A stretch of 64,000 nt of DNA from the NCBI GenBank assembly GCA_963733085.1, contig CAVTBY010000013.1, positions 62,001-126,000 on the forward strand, in the 5' to 3' direction. The stretch's first letter is position 1; each line of letters begins with the position of its first letter. A model generated the notes under the pieces. It was not told where the DNA came from and made no database searches. It saw only the letters and a list, made by a program, of their open reading frames with translations. Made by a program: the position numbers and the translations under genes. This stretch comes from Desertimonas sp963733085 (GTDB lineage Bacteria; Actinomycetota; Acidimicrobiia; Acidimicrobiales; Ilumatobacteraceae). Shown here piece after piece: positions 52,566-61,368 of the stretch.

Positions 52566-53525
52566 TCAGACGAGGGCGCGGATCTCGTCGACCATGCCCT
52601 GCTCCACCATCTCGGCGGCGACGCCGATGGCGTTGCGGATCGCCGTGGCACCCGAGGACCCGTGGGAGATGATGCACACGCCGTCAACTCCGAGCAGGAC
52701 CGCGCCGCCATACGTGTCGGGGTTGAGCGTGTTGTACAGCGGGACGAGCGCCGGCAGGAGGGCGTCGGCGTGTGGCTTGTAGCCGTCCTCGGCAAACGCA
52801 GCAAGGAGGGCGGCGATCAGCGCCTTCATCCCACCCTCGAGCGTCTTCAGCGTGACGTTGCCGGTGAACCCGTCGGTGACTGCGACGTCGACGTTGTCGC
52901 TCATCACGTCGCGGCCCTCGATGTTGCCGATGAAGTTGATCGAAGGCGCCGCCGCAAGGAGCGGATAGGCCTCTTTGCGCAGGGAGTCGCCCTTACCGGG
53001 TTCCTCGCCGATCGACAGCAACCCGACCCGCGGCTTGTCGACGTGGAATCGGGTGCGGGCGTAGACGCTGCCCATCTGGGCGAACTGCACGAGCCAGTCG
53101 GGCTGCACCTCGGCGTTGGCACCGGCGTCGAGGAGCACGGTGGGACTGGCACCACCCGGGACGGGGATCGGTGTGGCGATCGCCGGGCGCTTGACCCCCT
53201 TGATGCGACCCATGCGGAGCAGTGCTGCCGCCATCGTCGCTCCCGTGTTGCCGGCCGAGACCATCGCCGAGGCTTTGCCGTCGCGGACCGCTTCGGCGGC
53301 ACGAACGAGAGTGGAATCCTTCTTGGTGCGTACCGCGGCGCCAGGTTCGTCGTCCATGGCGATCAGCTCGTTGGCGCTGATCAACTCGATGTCATCGTCG
53401 TGGACGAGGCTGGATGGGCCGACGAGCACGACCGGGATGCCGTCGTCGACCGCCCGCCGAACGCCGGCAAGCACCACATCGGGCGCATCGTCGCCGCCCA
53501 TGGCGTCGACGGCTATGGGCAGCAT
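52566..53525 (-). CDS. plsX: Phosphate acyltransferase PlsX
   Basis: Converts acyl-ACP to acyl-phosphate for phospholipid synthesis. The 319-residue protein starts at ATG 53525 (LPIAVDAMGGDDAPDVVLAG), with KASAMVSAGNTGATMAAALL, PTVLLDAGANAEVQPDWLVQ and VDVAVTDGFTGNVTLKTLEG. It lies directly downstream of rpmF and upstream of acpP. Confidence 0.96.
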   Translation of the reverse strand: MLPIAVDAMGGDDAPDVVLAGVRRAVDDGIPVVLVGPSSLVHDDDIELISANELIAMDDEPGAAVRTKKDSTLVRAAEAVRDGKASAMVSAGNTGATMAAALLRMGRIKGVKRPAIATPIPVPGGASPTVLLDAGANAEVQPDWLVQFAQMGSVYARTRFHVDKPRVGLLSIGEEPGKGDSLRKEAYPLLAAAPSINFIGNIEGRDVMSDNVDVAVTDGFTGNVTLKTLEGGMKALIAALLAAFAEDGYKPHADALLPALVPLYNTLNPDTYGGAVLLGVDGVCIISHGSSGATAIRNAIGVAAEMVEQGMVDEIRALV

Positions 53526-53538
53526 CGAGGTGGTGACG

Positions 53539-53718
53539 TCAGGCGACGTCGACTGCGACGCGGTTCTTGTACCAGCCACACGACGGGCACACCGTGTGGG
53601 GGGTCTTCGCCGCGCCGCACCGCGGGCACACGCTGCGCGCCGGGGCGTCGAGCTTCCAGGCCCCAGCTCGACGGCTGCGGGTCTTCGACTTCGACTTCTT
53701 CTTCTTGGGAACGGCCAT
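53539..53718 (-). CDS. rpmF: 50S ribosomal protein L32
   Basis: A 59-residue L32 starting at ATG 53718 (AVPKKKKSKSKTRSRRAGAW). It keeps two zinc-type Cys pairs, VCPRCGAAKTPHTVCPSCGW, so it is the Cys-containing form. It ends 13 bp before plsX and follows the DUF177 gene, the standard order. Confidence 0.96.
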   Translation of the reverse strand: MAVPKKKKSKSKTRSRRAGAWKLDAPARSVCPRCGAAKTPHTVCPSCGWYKNRVAVDVA

Positions 53719-53770
53719 CGTTGGTCTCCGGAACGAAATTCGGGCTGCCCCAGGCTACCGGCCCGGATTG

Positions 53771-54274
53771 CTATTGGGTGCGGAGTTGGTCGAGGGCGGC
53801 CCAGCGCTCGTCGACCACGGCGCTGTCGCACTGGCACGGGCCGGCGGTGAGGTCGGCGCCGCACACCGGGCACAGGCCGGGACAGTCGGGGCGGCACAAT
53901 CGGGGATCGTCGACCGCCAACAGGACGTGCTCGCGGACCATCGGGGCGAGATCGATCTGGCCATGTTCGATCGGGAATGCGTCGTCGTGCTCGGCGGGCT
54001 GCTCGGCGTAACGCTCGTCGACGTCGACGACGAGCGTCTCGTCGAGCGGACGAAGGCAGCGCCGGCAGGTCCCCGTCCAGGGCACTTCGATCGTTCCGGT
54101 CAGGCCGATGTCGTCGATCGTCGACACGAGCTCGATGTTGACGGTCAGGTCGCCAGCGATCGCGTCGTCAAGCGCGTCGACGTCCGAGGGTGTCATCGAG
54201 GCCGAAACGGTGCGACGAAGTCCCGGCTCTCGGAGCAACTCGGCGGCGTTGACGCGAAGAACGCTGGCGGCCAT
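53771..54274 (-). CDS. DUF177 (YceD-family) protein
   Basis: A 167-residue DUF177 protein, possibly linked to 23S rRNA accumulation. It has the strand TGTIEVPWTGTCRRCLRPLD with a CxxC, and a second Cys group PDCPGLCPVCGADLTAGPCQ. It precedes rpmF on the same strand, which is the usual yceD-rpmF pairing. Confidence 0.92.
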   Translation of the reverse strand: MAASVLRVNAAELLREPGLRRTVSASMTPSDVDALDDAIAGDLTVNIELVSTIDDIGLTGTIEVPWTGTCRRCLRPLDETLVVDVDERYAEQPAEHDDAFPIEHGQIDLAPMVREHVLLAVDDPRLCRPDCPGLCPVCGADLTAGPCQCDSAVVDERWAALDQLRTQ

Positions 54275-54307
54275 GACACCCAGTTTGCCGTGCCGGTCGA
54301 CGGGCGA

Positions 54308-54907
54308 CTATCCGTCCTGGTCGAAGAAGCCCTTCGTCGGGTCCTCGATCTCGTGCTCGCCGGTGTGCGTCGGGAGGGCGCCGATCGACAGACGCTGACG
54401 GCCGGCATTGACCGTCTTCTGCAGCTTGTCGAGGAGGATCTCGAAGCTGCCGAGGCGCTGGTCGAGAAAGTCCTCGGTCTCGTGGCGTAGCCGGCGCGCA
54501 TCCGTCTCCGCCGCCTCCATCACTTGACGCGCCCGCTGCTCGGCCGCCCGCACCACCTCGGTGCGCTGCACCATCCGCTCAGCCCGAACACGCGCCGCTT
54601 CGAGAATCTCTTCGGCTTCGCGTCGCGTCTTGGCGACGAACTCCTGCCGCTCTTTGAGCATCCAGCGGGCTTGGCGCAGTTCGTCCGGGAGGCGCTGCAG
54701 CGCTTCCTCGAGCAGCTCGATGATCTCGTCTCGGTCGATCCGCGGCGATGACGAAAGCGGCATCGTCGGCGCCGTGGCGATGATGTCGATCGAGCGGCGC
54801 AACAACGTCTCGGCGTCACCGACGTAACCGACGGGCGGGGCGTCGGAGTAGTCCTCCTCGTCGATGTCGTCGTAGTCGTCGTAGTAAGTCTGGTCGTCGT
54901 CTCTCAT
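54308..54907 (-). CDS. sepIVA: SepIVA-type DivIVA-like coiled-coil protein
   Basis: A 199-residue acidic N-terminus (DDYDDIDEEDYSD) then a long coiled coil, with DEIIELLEEALQRLPDELRQ, ARWMLKERQEFVAKTRREAE and RRLRHETEDFLDQRLGSFEI. Synteny between coaD and DUF177 matches Mycobacterium sepIVA, a septal/polar growth factor. The assignment rests on order and architecture. The start overlaps the coaD stop by 4 bp. Confidence 0.78.
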   Translation of the reverse strand: MRDDDQTYYDDYDDIDEEDYSDAPPVGYVGDAETLLRRSIDIIATAPTMPLSSSPRIDRDEIIELLEEALQRLPDELRQARWMLKERQEFVAKTRREAEEILEAARVRAERMVQRTEVVRAAEQRARQVMEAAETDARRLRHETEDFLDQRLGSFEILLDKLQKTVNAGRQRLSIGALPTHTGEHEIEDPTKGFFDQDG

Positions 54908-55413
54908 GTCGTGCTCGGACGGTCCGCAGGCGGAAACATGGTCGTCAGCGCCACCGCCACCGGCCTCGGAACGAGGTGCTGTACCGCACCACCGTACCGG
55001 GCGATCTCTCGCACGAAGCGGCTGCTGATGAAACCGCGATCCATGCGACAGGGCAGGTAGACGGATCGCACACCGGACACGGAGTAGTTGGTGAGCGCCA
55101 TCTGCTGCTCGGTCTCGAAGTCGCCGGCGTTGCGCAGGCCCTTGACGATGAAGTCGACACCGGCGGCGCGAGCCGCGTCGACGGCCAGTCCGTTGTGCGT
55201 GACGACGCGTACCGACCCCGTCAGCTCGAGCTCAGCGGCGCTCTCCTCGATCAGCCGAACCCGGTCGGCGACGGCGAAAACACCATCTGGCTTGTCATCG
55301 TTGTGCATCACCGCCACGACGACGTCACCGAACAGCTCGCTCGCCTGCTCGATGATGTCGAGGTGCCCGAGATGAATCGGGTCGAAGCTCCCGGGGTAGA
55401 GCACGCTTGCCAT
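54904..55413 (-). CDS. coaD: Phosphopantetheine adenylyltransferase
   Basis: Penultimate step of coenzyme A synthesis. The 169-residue protein starts at ATG 55413 and shows the nucleotidyl-transferase T/HxGH motif in YPGSFDPIHLGHLDIIEQAS, then DFIVKGLRNAGDFETEQQMA and ISSRFVREIARYGG. The frame-extended start at 55602 has no support. Downstream of rsmD, coupled to sepIVA. Confidence 0.97.
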   Translation of the reverse strand: MASVLYPGSFDPIHLGHLDIIEQASELFGDVVVAVMHNDDKPDGVFAVADRVRLIEESAAELELTGSVRVVTHNGLAVDAARAAGVDFIVKGLRNAGDFETEQQMALTNYSVSGVRSVYLPCRMDRGFISSRFVREIARYGGAVQHLVPRPVAVALTTMFPPADRPSTT

Positions 55414-55451
55414 GGTGCTGGAAACGGTAGTGGCAGGCCGCCAGCCGACCG

Positions 55452-55973
55452 TCACGAACCTCGGGATCGCTCCAGGAACGTGACCCAGGTGCGGCCGTAG
55501 CGCTTCACCCGTCGCTGCTCCCAGCGGGCGGAGGAGTCCAGGGCGATTGCCGCTTCGGCGACGAGGAGCCCCGCCTGTAGTACATCGAGCAGTCGCGGCC
55601 AATCGGTGAACTCGTACGGGGGATCGGCGAAGGCGATGTCGCAGTCGATGCGCGGCGCCATGACGAGCACGTCGCCGGACATCACTCGCGATCGGCCGGT
55701 CAGGCCGAGCGACGCGATGTTGTCGTGGATCGCCGAGAGGGCATGGCGGTCCGACTCGACGAAGGTGCAGTGTTCAGCGCCTCGCGAGAGCGCTTCGATG
55801 CCGAGCGCACCACTGCCGGCGAACAGGTCGGCGACGAGGGCGCCGTCGACGACGTCGAGGCTGCGCAGGGCGTTGAAGATCGCCTCGCGGACCCGGTCGG
55901 TCGTCGGCCGTGTCGATGCTGATGCCGGGGCGGTGAGCCTGCGACCGCGGAACTCACCCGCCACGACGCGCAT
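55452..55973 (-). CDS. rsmD: 16S rRNA (guanine966-N2)-methyltransferase
   Basis: A 173-residue SAM methyltransferase. It starts RVVAGEFRGRRLTAPASAST, with RPTTDRVREAIFNAL, the SAM motif VADLFAGSGALGIEALSRGA and the N6/N2-type catalytic DPPY in IAFADPPYEFTDWPRLLDVL. It precedes coaD, as in most bacteria. Confidence 0.96.
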   Translation of the reverse strand: MRVVAGEFRGRRLTAPASASTRPTTDRVREAIFNALRSLDVVDGALVADLFAGSGALGIEALSRGAEHCTFVESDRHALSAIHDNIASLGLTGRSRVMSGDVLVMAPRIDCDIAFADPPYEFTDWPRLLDVLQAGLLVAEAAIALDSSARWEQRRVKRYGRTWVTFLERSRGS

Positions 55974-56006
55974 CAGGGCAGGTTACGGCGGGCACAATTG
56001 ACGGCA

Positions 56007-56198
56007 GTGCTCGAACCCGACCCGATCATCACGTGCATCGACTGCGGCGGCCGCGCTCACCTGCTCACCGCCCCGCGGCAGGACGACGAGGACGCCGAGG
56101 CCGAGCCCTGGCAGGAGGGCGACATCGTGGCCTATCGCTGCGAGGACTGCCTCGATCGGTGGGACATCGTCCTCGCCGACGACGACCCCACCGACTGA
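56007..56198 (+). CDS. Small zinc-ribbon-like protein
   Basis: A 63-residue protein from GTG 56007. It has two CxxC pairs (ITCIDCGGRAHLL and YRCEDCLDRWDIV) separated by an acidic loop, as in small zinc ribbons. It is divergent from rsmD and convergent with the DUF559-type gene. Function is unknown. TTG 55998 is a longer in-frame start. Confidence 0.7.
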   Translation: MLEPDPIITCIDCGGRAHLLTAPRQDDEDAEAEPWQEGDIVAYRCEDCLDRWDIVLADDDPTD

Positions 56199-56226
56199 CA
56201 ATCGACGGGTGTTAACCGATCGACCC

Positions 56227-56265
56227 AGGCACCCGGTTTGTCGAATTCCGACAATCCAGGTGCCT
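56227..56265. terminator. 39-nt hairpin between convergent genes
   Basis: AGGCACC...GGTGCCT outer arms and TTGTCG/CGACAA inner arms pair across 17 positions with two mismatches and an AATTC loop. It lies between the zinc-ribbon and DUF559-type genes, which converge, consistent with bidirectional termination. Confidence 0.65.
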
Positions 56266-56277
56266 AGCTCGTTCAAA

Positions 56278-57186
56278 TTACGAGGCTCGACGGGAGATGC
56301 CGGCGATGAGCGTGGTAATGACGTAGTCGGGGTCCGTCGTGACATCTTCGGTGGTGAAGAAGTAGATCGTCTTGCCGAGCAGTTGCAGCTCGTTGCGACG
56401 GTGCTCCTGGCGTCGGCGCTCCGCTGCGCTGAGGTAGCCCCGGCGTCCGCCGACCTCGACCACGACGGATAGCGGGAAGAAGTCGAAGTCGACCCGGGCA
56501 ACGTGCACGCCGTCGCTGCGGTAGGTGCGCTGCAATGCCGGCTTGGGGAGCGGCAACCCATCGAGCAGTTTGAGGAATCGGCGTTCCAGCCAGCTCTCGA
56601 CGCCTGCCGAGCGCATCACTTCGTCGAACGCGGCGACGCCCGTTCGTCCGCGACGACCCAACTCGTTGAGCCGTCGCTCGACGACCGTGGGTGCAGTGAG
56701 CCGCTTGCGAACGGCGCTGTCCAGTGCGTTTCCGAGTTGGCGCGGGCCAACGTGTCCGATCAGCTCGATGACAGTTCTCGTACCTGACGTAGTCGGCAGG
56801 CCGTCGACGAGGCAGCGGTCAAGCGGAGCGATCTCACCAGTCGATACCACGTCACCGATCGTGCGCCTGCGCCGCATTGAACGTGGCACGAGGTACGCCA
56901 GCGTGCCCTCGTCAAACCCGTCGAGTTCGTGCAACGCCGCGGCTGCCTCCGCGGAGACGAGGGCACATGGACCGAGATCGAGCAGGCCCGCCTGCAGCTG
57001 TCCTCTCCAGTCGAGCCGGACGCCGGCGAAGGTCAGGGTATGCGTGCCGACAACCACGAACAATCCACTCGCCAACCGTCGCGTCACGCCGCACGATGTG
57101 ATTCCGGTCGCAATCGCTTGGGCACGGGTGAAGACCTGCCGTTGTCGAGCGGCAAGCTCGGCGAGTGCACGATCAGCCTCCTTCAT
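56278..57186 (-). CDS. AbiEi-like/DUF559 protein
   Basis: A 302-residue protein from ATG 57186. The N-terminus, ALAELAARQRQVFTRAQAIA, then GVTRRLASGLFVVVGTHTLT, resembles the AbiEi antitoxin-type winged helix. The C-terminal half has DFDFFPLSVVVEVGGRRGYL with HRRNELQLLGKTIYFFTTED, a Vsr/DUF559 nuclease-like core. No AbiEii toxin is adjacent, so a toxin-antitoxin role is not supported. This stand-alone pairing is common in actinobacteria; function unknown. Confidence 0.8.
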   Translation of the reverse strand: MKEADRALAELAARQRQVFTRAQAIATGITSCGVTRRLASGLFVVVGTHTLTFAGVRLDWRGQLQAGLLDLGPCALVSAEAAAALHELDGFDEGTLAYLVPRSMRRRRTIGDVVSTGEIAPLDRCLVDGLPTTSGTRTVIELIGHVGPRQLGNALDSAVRKRLTAPTVVERRLNELGRRGRTGVAAFDEVMRSAGVESWLERRFLKLLDGLPLPKPALQRTYRSDGVHVARVDFDFFPLSVVVEVGGRRGYLSAAERRRQEHRRNELQLLGKTIYFFTTEDVTTDPDYVITTLIAGISRRAS

Positions 57187-57209
57187 GGGGCGATCATTGT
57201 TAGAGGGTG

Positions 57210-57878
57210 TCAGGTCGAGGGGCGGACCTCGGTCCAGTAGCCGTACACGGCGATCGCCATCAGCAGGACACCCGAGAGCACTTCGATGATCCGGTGGTGG
57301 ACGGCGAGCCAGCGGGTGATCTGCCGCTGCGCCGGAGCGGCGAGCACCGGCAGGACGACCAGCGGCCAACCGAAGCCGAGGGCGTAGAACACGAAGTAGA
57401 CGAGCGAGTCGGCGAGCGCGTCTGAGCCGCTGACGCCGCCGATGACGAACGCCGAGACGACGATTGGCCCCGTGCACGGCAGCGTCATCGGGGCGAGGAA
57501 CATCCCATAGAGGAACGCTGTCGCCGCCGGGCTACGGAGAATGGGGGCTTCCATGCCGGCGATGCGGTTGAACGGGCTGTGTCCGAGCACCATCAAGACG
57601 CCGAACGCGAACACGATGCCGTACATCAGCGGAAGCAACCAGTCGAGGATGTCGGCGACGGCACGGCTCAACTGGAACAGGACAAACCCGAGGGCGACCA
57701 TGAACACGACGATCCCGGCGAGGACCAGCAGGCCGAGGCTCATCGTCGACGCCCGTGAGCGCGGGTTGGTGAGCCTTGCGGAGAGCATCACGAGCAGCCC
57801 GGGATACAGCGGGAGCAGGCAGACGTTGCCGAGAATCGCCGCGTTGCCGAGCGTGAACGCCTCGACATACTCGGACAC
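57210..57878 (-). CDS. ccdA: CcdA/DsbD-type thiol-redox membrane protein
   Basis: A 222-residue membrane protein with six predicted helices. The conserved Cys pair that relays reducing power across the membrane is seen in ILGNVCLLPLYPGLLVM and MTLPCTGPIVVSAFVIGG. It carries electrons to exported thioredoxin-like proteins and cytochrome c maturation. It lies 8 bp after the TlpA-like gene, a functional pair. Confidence 0.9.
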   Translation of the reverse strand: MSEYVEAFTLGNAAILGNVCLLPLYPGLLVMLSARLTNPRSRASTMSLGLLVLAGIVVFMVALGFVLFQLSRAVADILDWLLPLMYGIVFAFGVLMVLGHSPFNRIAGMEAPILRSPAATAFLYGMFLAPMTLPCTGPIVVSAFVIGGVSGSDALADSLVYFVFYALGFGWPLVVLPVLAAPAQRQITRWLAVHHRIIEVLSGVLLMAIAVYGYWTEVRPST

Positions 57879-57886
57879 GACCGGGA

Positions 57887-58510
57887 TCAGCCGGTCGTCG
57901 TGGCGGTATCGCCCGGCCCCGCCGCGGCGGTGAGTTGGGCGACAAGCTCTTCGGTGCTCTCCTGGCCGGTGGTCAACTCGCCGGCGGTGCCGTTGGCGTC
58001 GATCACGATCTTCGGCGTGCTCGGCGGATTGGCCGCCGTGTTGCCGAACTCGTCGACGAAGGCTGCGAGCACCTCAGGCGTGAGCACGGCAAAGCGGATG
58101 TCGGGCAGTTCGTTGACCTCGGCGTAGTCGGCGACCGCCTGCGCATCGAGGTCGGTCTCGACGCTGAGGGCGACAACCGCCGCTTGCTCCCCCATCGTCG
58201 CCGCGGCCTCCTGCGTCTTCGGCATCTGCTGCAGACAGTTGCTGCACCACGTGGCGAACAGCTCGACGAGCACCGGCGTCCCGATGCAGTCAGCCAGCGT
58301 GAACGCCACACCGTCGACGTCGACGATCTCCAGGCGCTGCCAGGCGGGCAGCGATTCGTCAGCGGTCACCGTCGTGGCGACATCGTCCGCCGGCAAACAC
58401 GGCTCGGCGCTCGCCGGCAGTGAACTGTCGGGCGGGACGGTGGCAGACACCGTCGCCGGAGCACCGATGGCGAGCAGGGTCAGGGACAGTGCAGTGATGA
58501 GCAGTCGCAT
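57887..58510 (-). CDS. Exported thioredoxin-like (TlpA/ResA type) protein
   Basis: A 207-residue protein from ATG 58510 with a signal peptide (LLITALSLTLLAIGAPATVS) and a thioredoxin fold carrying the redox motif WCSNC in VELFATWCSNCLQQMPKTQE and the cis-Pro region STPKIVIDANG. It is probably reduced by the adjacent CcdA. An extra Cys pair is in AEPCLPADD and LADCIGT. Confidence 0.9.
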   Translation of the reverse strand: MRLLITALSLTLLAIGAPATVSATVPPDSSLPASAEPCLPADDVATTVTADESLPAWQRLEIVDVDGVAFTLADCIGTPVLVELFATWCSNCLQQMPKTQEAAATMGEQAAVVALSVETDLDAQAVADYAEVNELPDIRFAVLTPEVLAAFVDEFGNTAANPPSTPKIVIDANGTAGELTTGQESTEELVAQLTAAAGPGDTATTTG

Positions 58511-58564
58511 GATTCTCCTCCCGACACGGGATTCGTAGCCGAGGGTATTGCGGATTGGTCGCAC

Positions 58565-59231
58565 TCACCGAGATCGTGGCGGTTCCTCGCTGGCCCCGAC
58601 GTTGGCGTCGAGCCACGCGTTCACCGCCGCCCCGCCGCGCCACACCTTGGCGACCTCACTCGCCGCCCGGCTGGTGTGCAGCCAGGCCGGAGTTCCGAGC
58701 TCACGCCCGGTGATCAGCCCCCTCATCCGCAGCAGGTCGATGCGCGGGTGGTCCTTCGGCCACCCACGAGGGGCGGTGACCAGCGGCGGCTCGGCAGCGG
58801 CGATGTCGCGCCAGCGCCGCTCCTCGCGCCGCCGCCAGCGCGGCCTCGAGCTCGGCACCGTGCGTTTCGTCTGCGACCGCAGTGCGAAAGCGTTCGAGCT
58901 GGTCGCTCGCCAGGTGGTACATGCCGCCACCGGCATAGAGGCCGTTGGCGCTGATCTGGAGGTAGGTGGCCGCGGCGCCGTCGCCGTAGGAGACCGCGGC
59001 GTGGGCGGTCTTGTACGGCGACTTGTCGGCGGAGAACCGGACGTCACGGTTCATGCGGAAGACCTTGAACTCGCCGAACTCCGGCTCGAGCCGGTCGAGC
59101 AGGGCGCGCATCGGCTCGGCGACGGAGGCGTCGAAGCGCTCCTTGTTGGCCAGCCACCACGGTCGCTCGTTGTTGCCTTCCAGCTCGACGAAGAAGTCGA
59201 GCGCATCGGGCGGGAATCCGGTGAATCGCAT
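58565..59231 (-). pseudogene. DUF2461 (TIGR02453) protein, frame interrupted once
   Basis: From ATG 59231 the protein reads RFTGFPPDALDFFVELEGNN, WWLANKERFDASVAEPMRAL, RMNRDVRFSADKSPYKTAHA and YLQISANGLYAGGGMYHLAS. Near 58815 the frame slips by one base; the expected C-terminus follows in the next frame as PLVTAPRGWPKDHPRIDLLR and RMRGLITGRELG to the stop at 58565. Family function is unknown. The slip is in a GC-rich run, so an assembly indel is likely. Confidence 0.8.
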
Positions 59232-59244
59232 CACATCTCACTCC

Positions 59245-61368
59245 TCAGCTCTTGGTCAGGAACTCTTCGTCGTCGGAGGTCAGCAGCAGATCCAGTTCGT
59301 CGGCGAGTTCCTCGTGCCCGGCGAGATCGGGGTCGGCGTCGACGATCTCGAACGCGGCGTCGCGCGCCTCGCGGATCAACTCGGCGTCGGTCCGCAGTGA
59401 CGCCAAGCGGAGGTCGCTTCGTCCTTTCTGGGCGGTGCTCATGATCGTGCCCTCGCCGCGTAGCTGGAGGTCCGCTTCGGCGAGCTCGAAGCCGTCGGTC
59501 GAACCGACGATCGCGGCGATGCGCGGGCTCACTCCCTCGGCGCGCTCCTCGGACAGCAGCCAGCACTGCGACTTGGCCGAGCTCCGGCCCACCCGTCCGC
59601 GCAGCTGATGGAGCTGGGCGATGCCGAATCGATCGGCGTCGAGGATCACCATCACCGTCGCATTGGGGACATCGACACCCACCTCGATCACGGTCGTCGC
59701 GACGAGGACGTCGAGGGCACCAGCACGGAAGCGTTCCATCACGTCCTCCTTCTCTGCAGGCCGCAACCGTCCGTGCAGGAGACCGAGGCGCAGCCCGGCC
59801 AACTCGTCGGCGGCGAGGCGGGTGAAGGTCTCCTCGGCAGACGCCGCTTCCAGCTTCTCGGAGTCCTCGATCAGCGGGCAGACAACGTATGCCTGGTGGC
59901 CCGCAGCAACCTCGGTCCGCACAGCGTCCCATGCCAACTGCTGATCGAGTGGGCCAACGGCACTGATCGTCTCGATCGGCGTGCGTCCCGGCGGCAGCTC
60001 GTCGAGGACGCTGACATCGAGATCGCCGTAAACCGTCATCGCTGCCGTCCGGGGAATCGGCGTCGCCGTCATGACGAGCACGTCGGGGACCGCTTCGCCG
60101 GCCTTGTCGCGCAGGGCGGCGCGCTGCTCGACCCCAAAGCGATGTTGCTCGTCGACGACCACCACGCTGAGGCGGTGGAAGTCGACCGCGGCCTGGATCA
60201 GGGCATGCGTCCCGATGACGATGTCGACCCCGCCGGCGGCGAGATCGGCGAGCAGCTGCTTGCGGGTGTTGCCGGTGATCTTGTTGGTGAGCAGCTCGAC
60301 ACGCAGTGGACGGTCGCCGAAGAGATTGTCCGGGTCCGGTACGGCGAGGTCGGCGAGGAGCTCGCGCACGGAGAGCAGGTGCTGTTCGGCGAGGACTTCC
60401 GTCGGGGCCATCAGGGCACCCTGGTTTCCCGACTCCACGGCGGACAGCAACGCCGTGACGGCGACCACGGTCTTGCCGGAACCGACGTCACCCTGGAGCA
60501 GGCGATGCATCGGGCGCGGCGACGAGAGGTCGGTGTCGATCTCGCTCATGACGCGCCGTTGCGACCCCGTCAGGTCGTAGGGCAGGGCATCGTGGAAGCG
60601 CTCGACGAGGGCGCCGCCGACCTCGTGGACGAAGCCAACAGACTTCGCCTCGATGGCTCGTTTGCGGCGGACCAGGACGAGTTGCACCCGCAACAGCTCG
60701 TCGAACGCAAGGCGCCGGCGGGCGAGGTCCTTGGCATCGAGCGTCTCCGGGACGTGGATCGATCGCAGCGCTTCACCCCGATCGGCGAGATGCAGGCGCT
60801 TGCGGATGCCGTCCGGCAGTGGGTCGGCGATCCCCCGCGTTCGGCATCGTTCGATGGCGTTCTCGACCCAGCCGGCGAGCTCCCACGTCGAGAGCTGGAC
60901 CTTCTCGCTCTGCGGATAGATCGGCACGATCCGCCCCGTGCGGTCGCCGATCAGATCGACGACCGGGTTCGTCATCTGCAACCCGTTGCGATACAGGTCG
61001 ACGCTGCCGAAGAGGGCGACGTTGAGACCCTCGACGAGTTGACGCTCGCGCCACGGTTGGTTGAAGAACACGACGTGGAGGCGTCCCGTGCCGTCGCCGA
61101 CGACCGCTTCGACGATCGTCCGGCGGTTACGTGTCGTGCGCCGATGGACCGAGCGAACGGTGACGAGGACGAGCGCCTCCGTGCCGGCGACGAGGTCGGC
61201 GACACGCGCTTCGTTGGTGCGGTCGACCCATCGCCGTGGATAGGTCATCAGCAGGTCGAGGACCGACTCGATGCCGAAGGCCTTCAGCGCCGCCCGCTTG
61301 CGCTCGCCGACGCCGCGTAGCTCGCCGACGCCGTGACCGTCGAGCTCGCGCAGCGAGATTCCGCTCAC
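59245..61368 (-). CDS. recG: ATP-dependent DNA helicase RecG
   Basis: Remodels stalled replication forks and Holliday junctions. The 707-residue protein has an N-terminal OB-wedge domain, Walker A in LLQGDVGSGKTVVAVTALLS, motif II VVDEQHRFGVEQR, motif III MTATPIPRTAAMTVYGDLDV, and motifs V-VI IEVGVDVPNATVMVILDADR and QLHQLRGRVGRSSAKSQCWL. The GTG start overlaps the stop of the upstream DAK2-type gene by 4 bp. The frame is intact. Confidence 0.97.
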   Translation of the reverse strand: MSGISLRELDGHGVGELRGVGERKRAALKAFGIESVLDLLMTYPRRWVDRTNEARVADLVAGTEALVLVTVRSVHRRTTRNRRTIVEAVVGDGTGRLHVVFFNQPWRERQLVEGLNVALFGSVDLYRNGLQMTNPVVDLIGDRTGRIVPIYPQSEKVQLSTWELAGWVENAIERCRTRGIADPLPDGIRKRLHLADRGEALRSIHVPETLDAKDLARRRLAFDELLRVQLVLVRRKRAIEAKSVGFVHEVGGALVERFHDALPYDLTGSQRRVMSEIDTDLSSPRPMHRLLQGDVGSGKTVVAVTALLSAVESGNQGALMAPTEVLAEQHLLSVRELLADLAVPDPDNLFGDRPLRVELLTNKITGNTRKQLLADLAAGGVDIVIGTHALIQAAVDFHRLSVVVVDEQHRFGVEQRAALRDKAGEAVPDVLVMTATPIPRTAAMTVYGDLDVSVLDELPPGRTPIETISAVGPLDQQLAWDAVRTEVAAGHQAYVVCPLIEDSEKLEAASAEETFTRLAADELAGLRLGLLHGRLRPAEKEDVMERFRAGALDVLVATTVIEVGVDVPNATVMVILDADRFGIAQLHQLRGRVGRSSAKSQCWLLSEERAEGVSPRIAAIVGSTDGFELAEADLQLRGEGTIMSTAQKGRSDLRLASLRTDAELIREARDAAFEIVDADPDLAGHEELADELDLLLTSDDEEFLTKS

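Noticed and set aside
56278..57186. AbiE toxin-antitoxin system
   Set aside because: Only the AbiEi-like N-terminus is present, fused to a DUF559 core, with no AbiEii toxin next to it.
59608..61320. 570-codon plus-strand ORF opposite recG
   Set aside because: RecG motifs are complete on the minus strand; the plus-strand frame is an antisense shadow.
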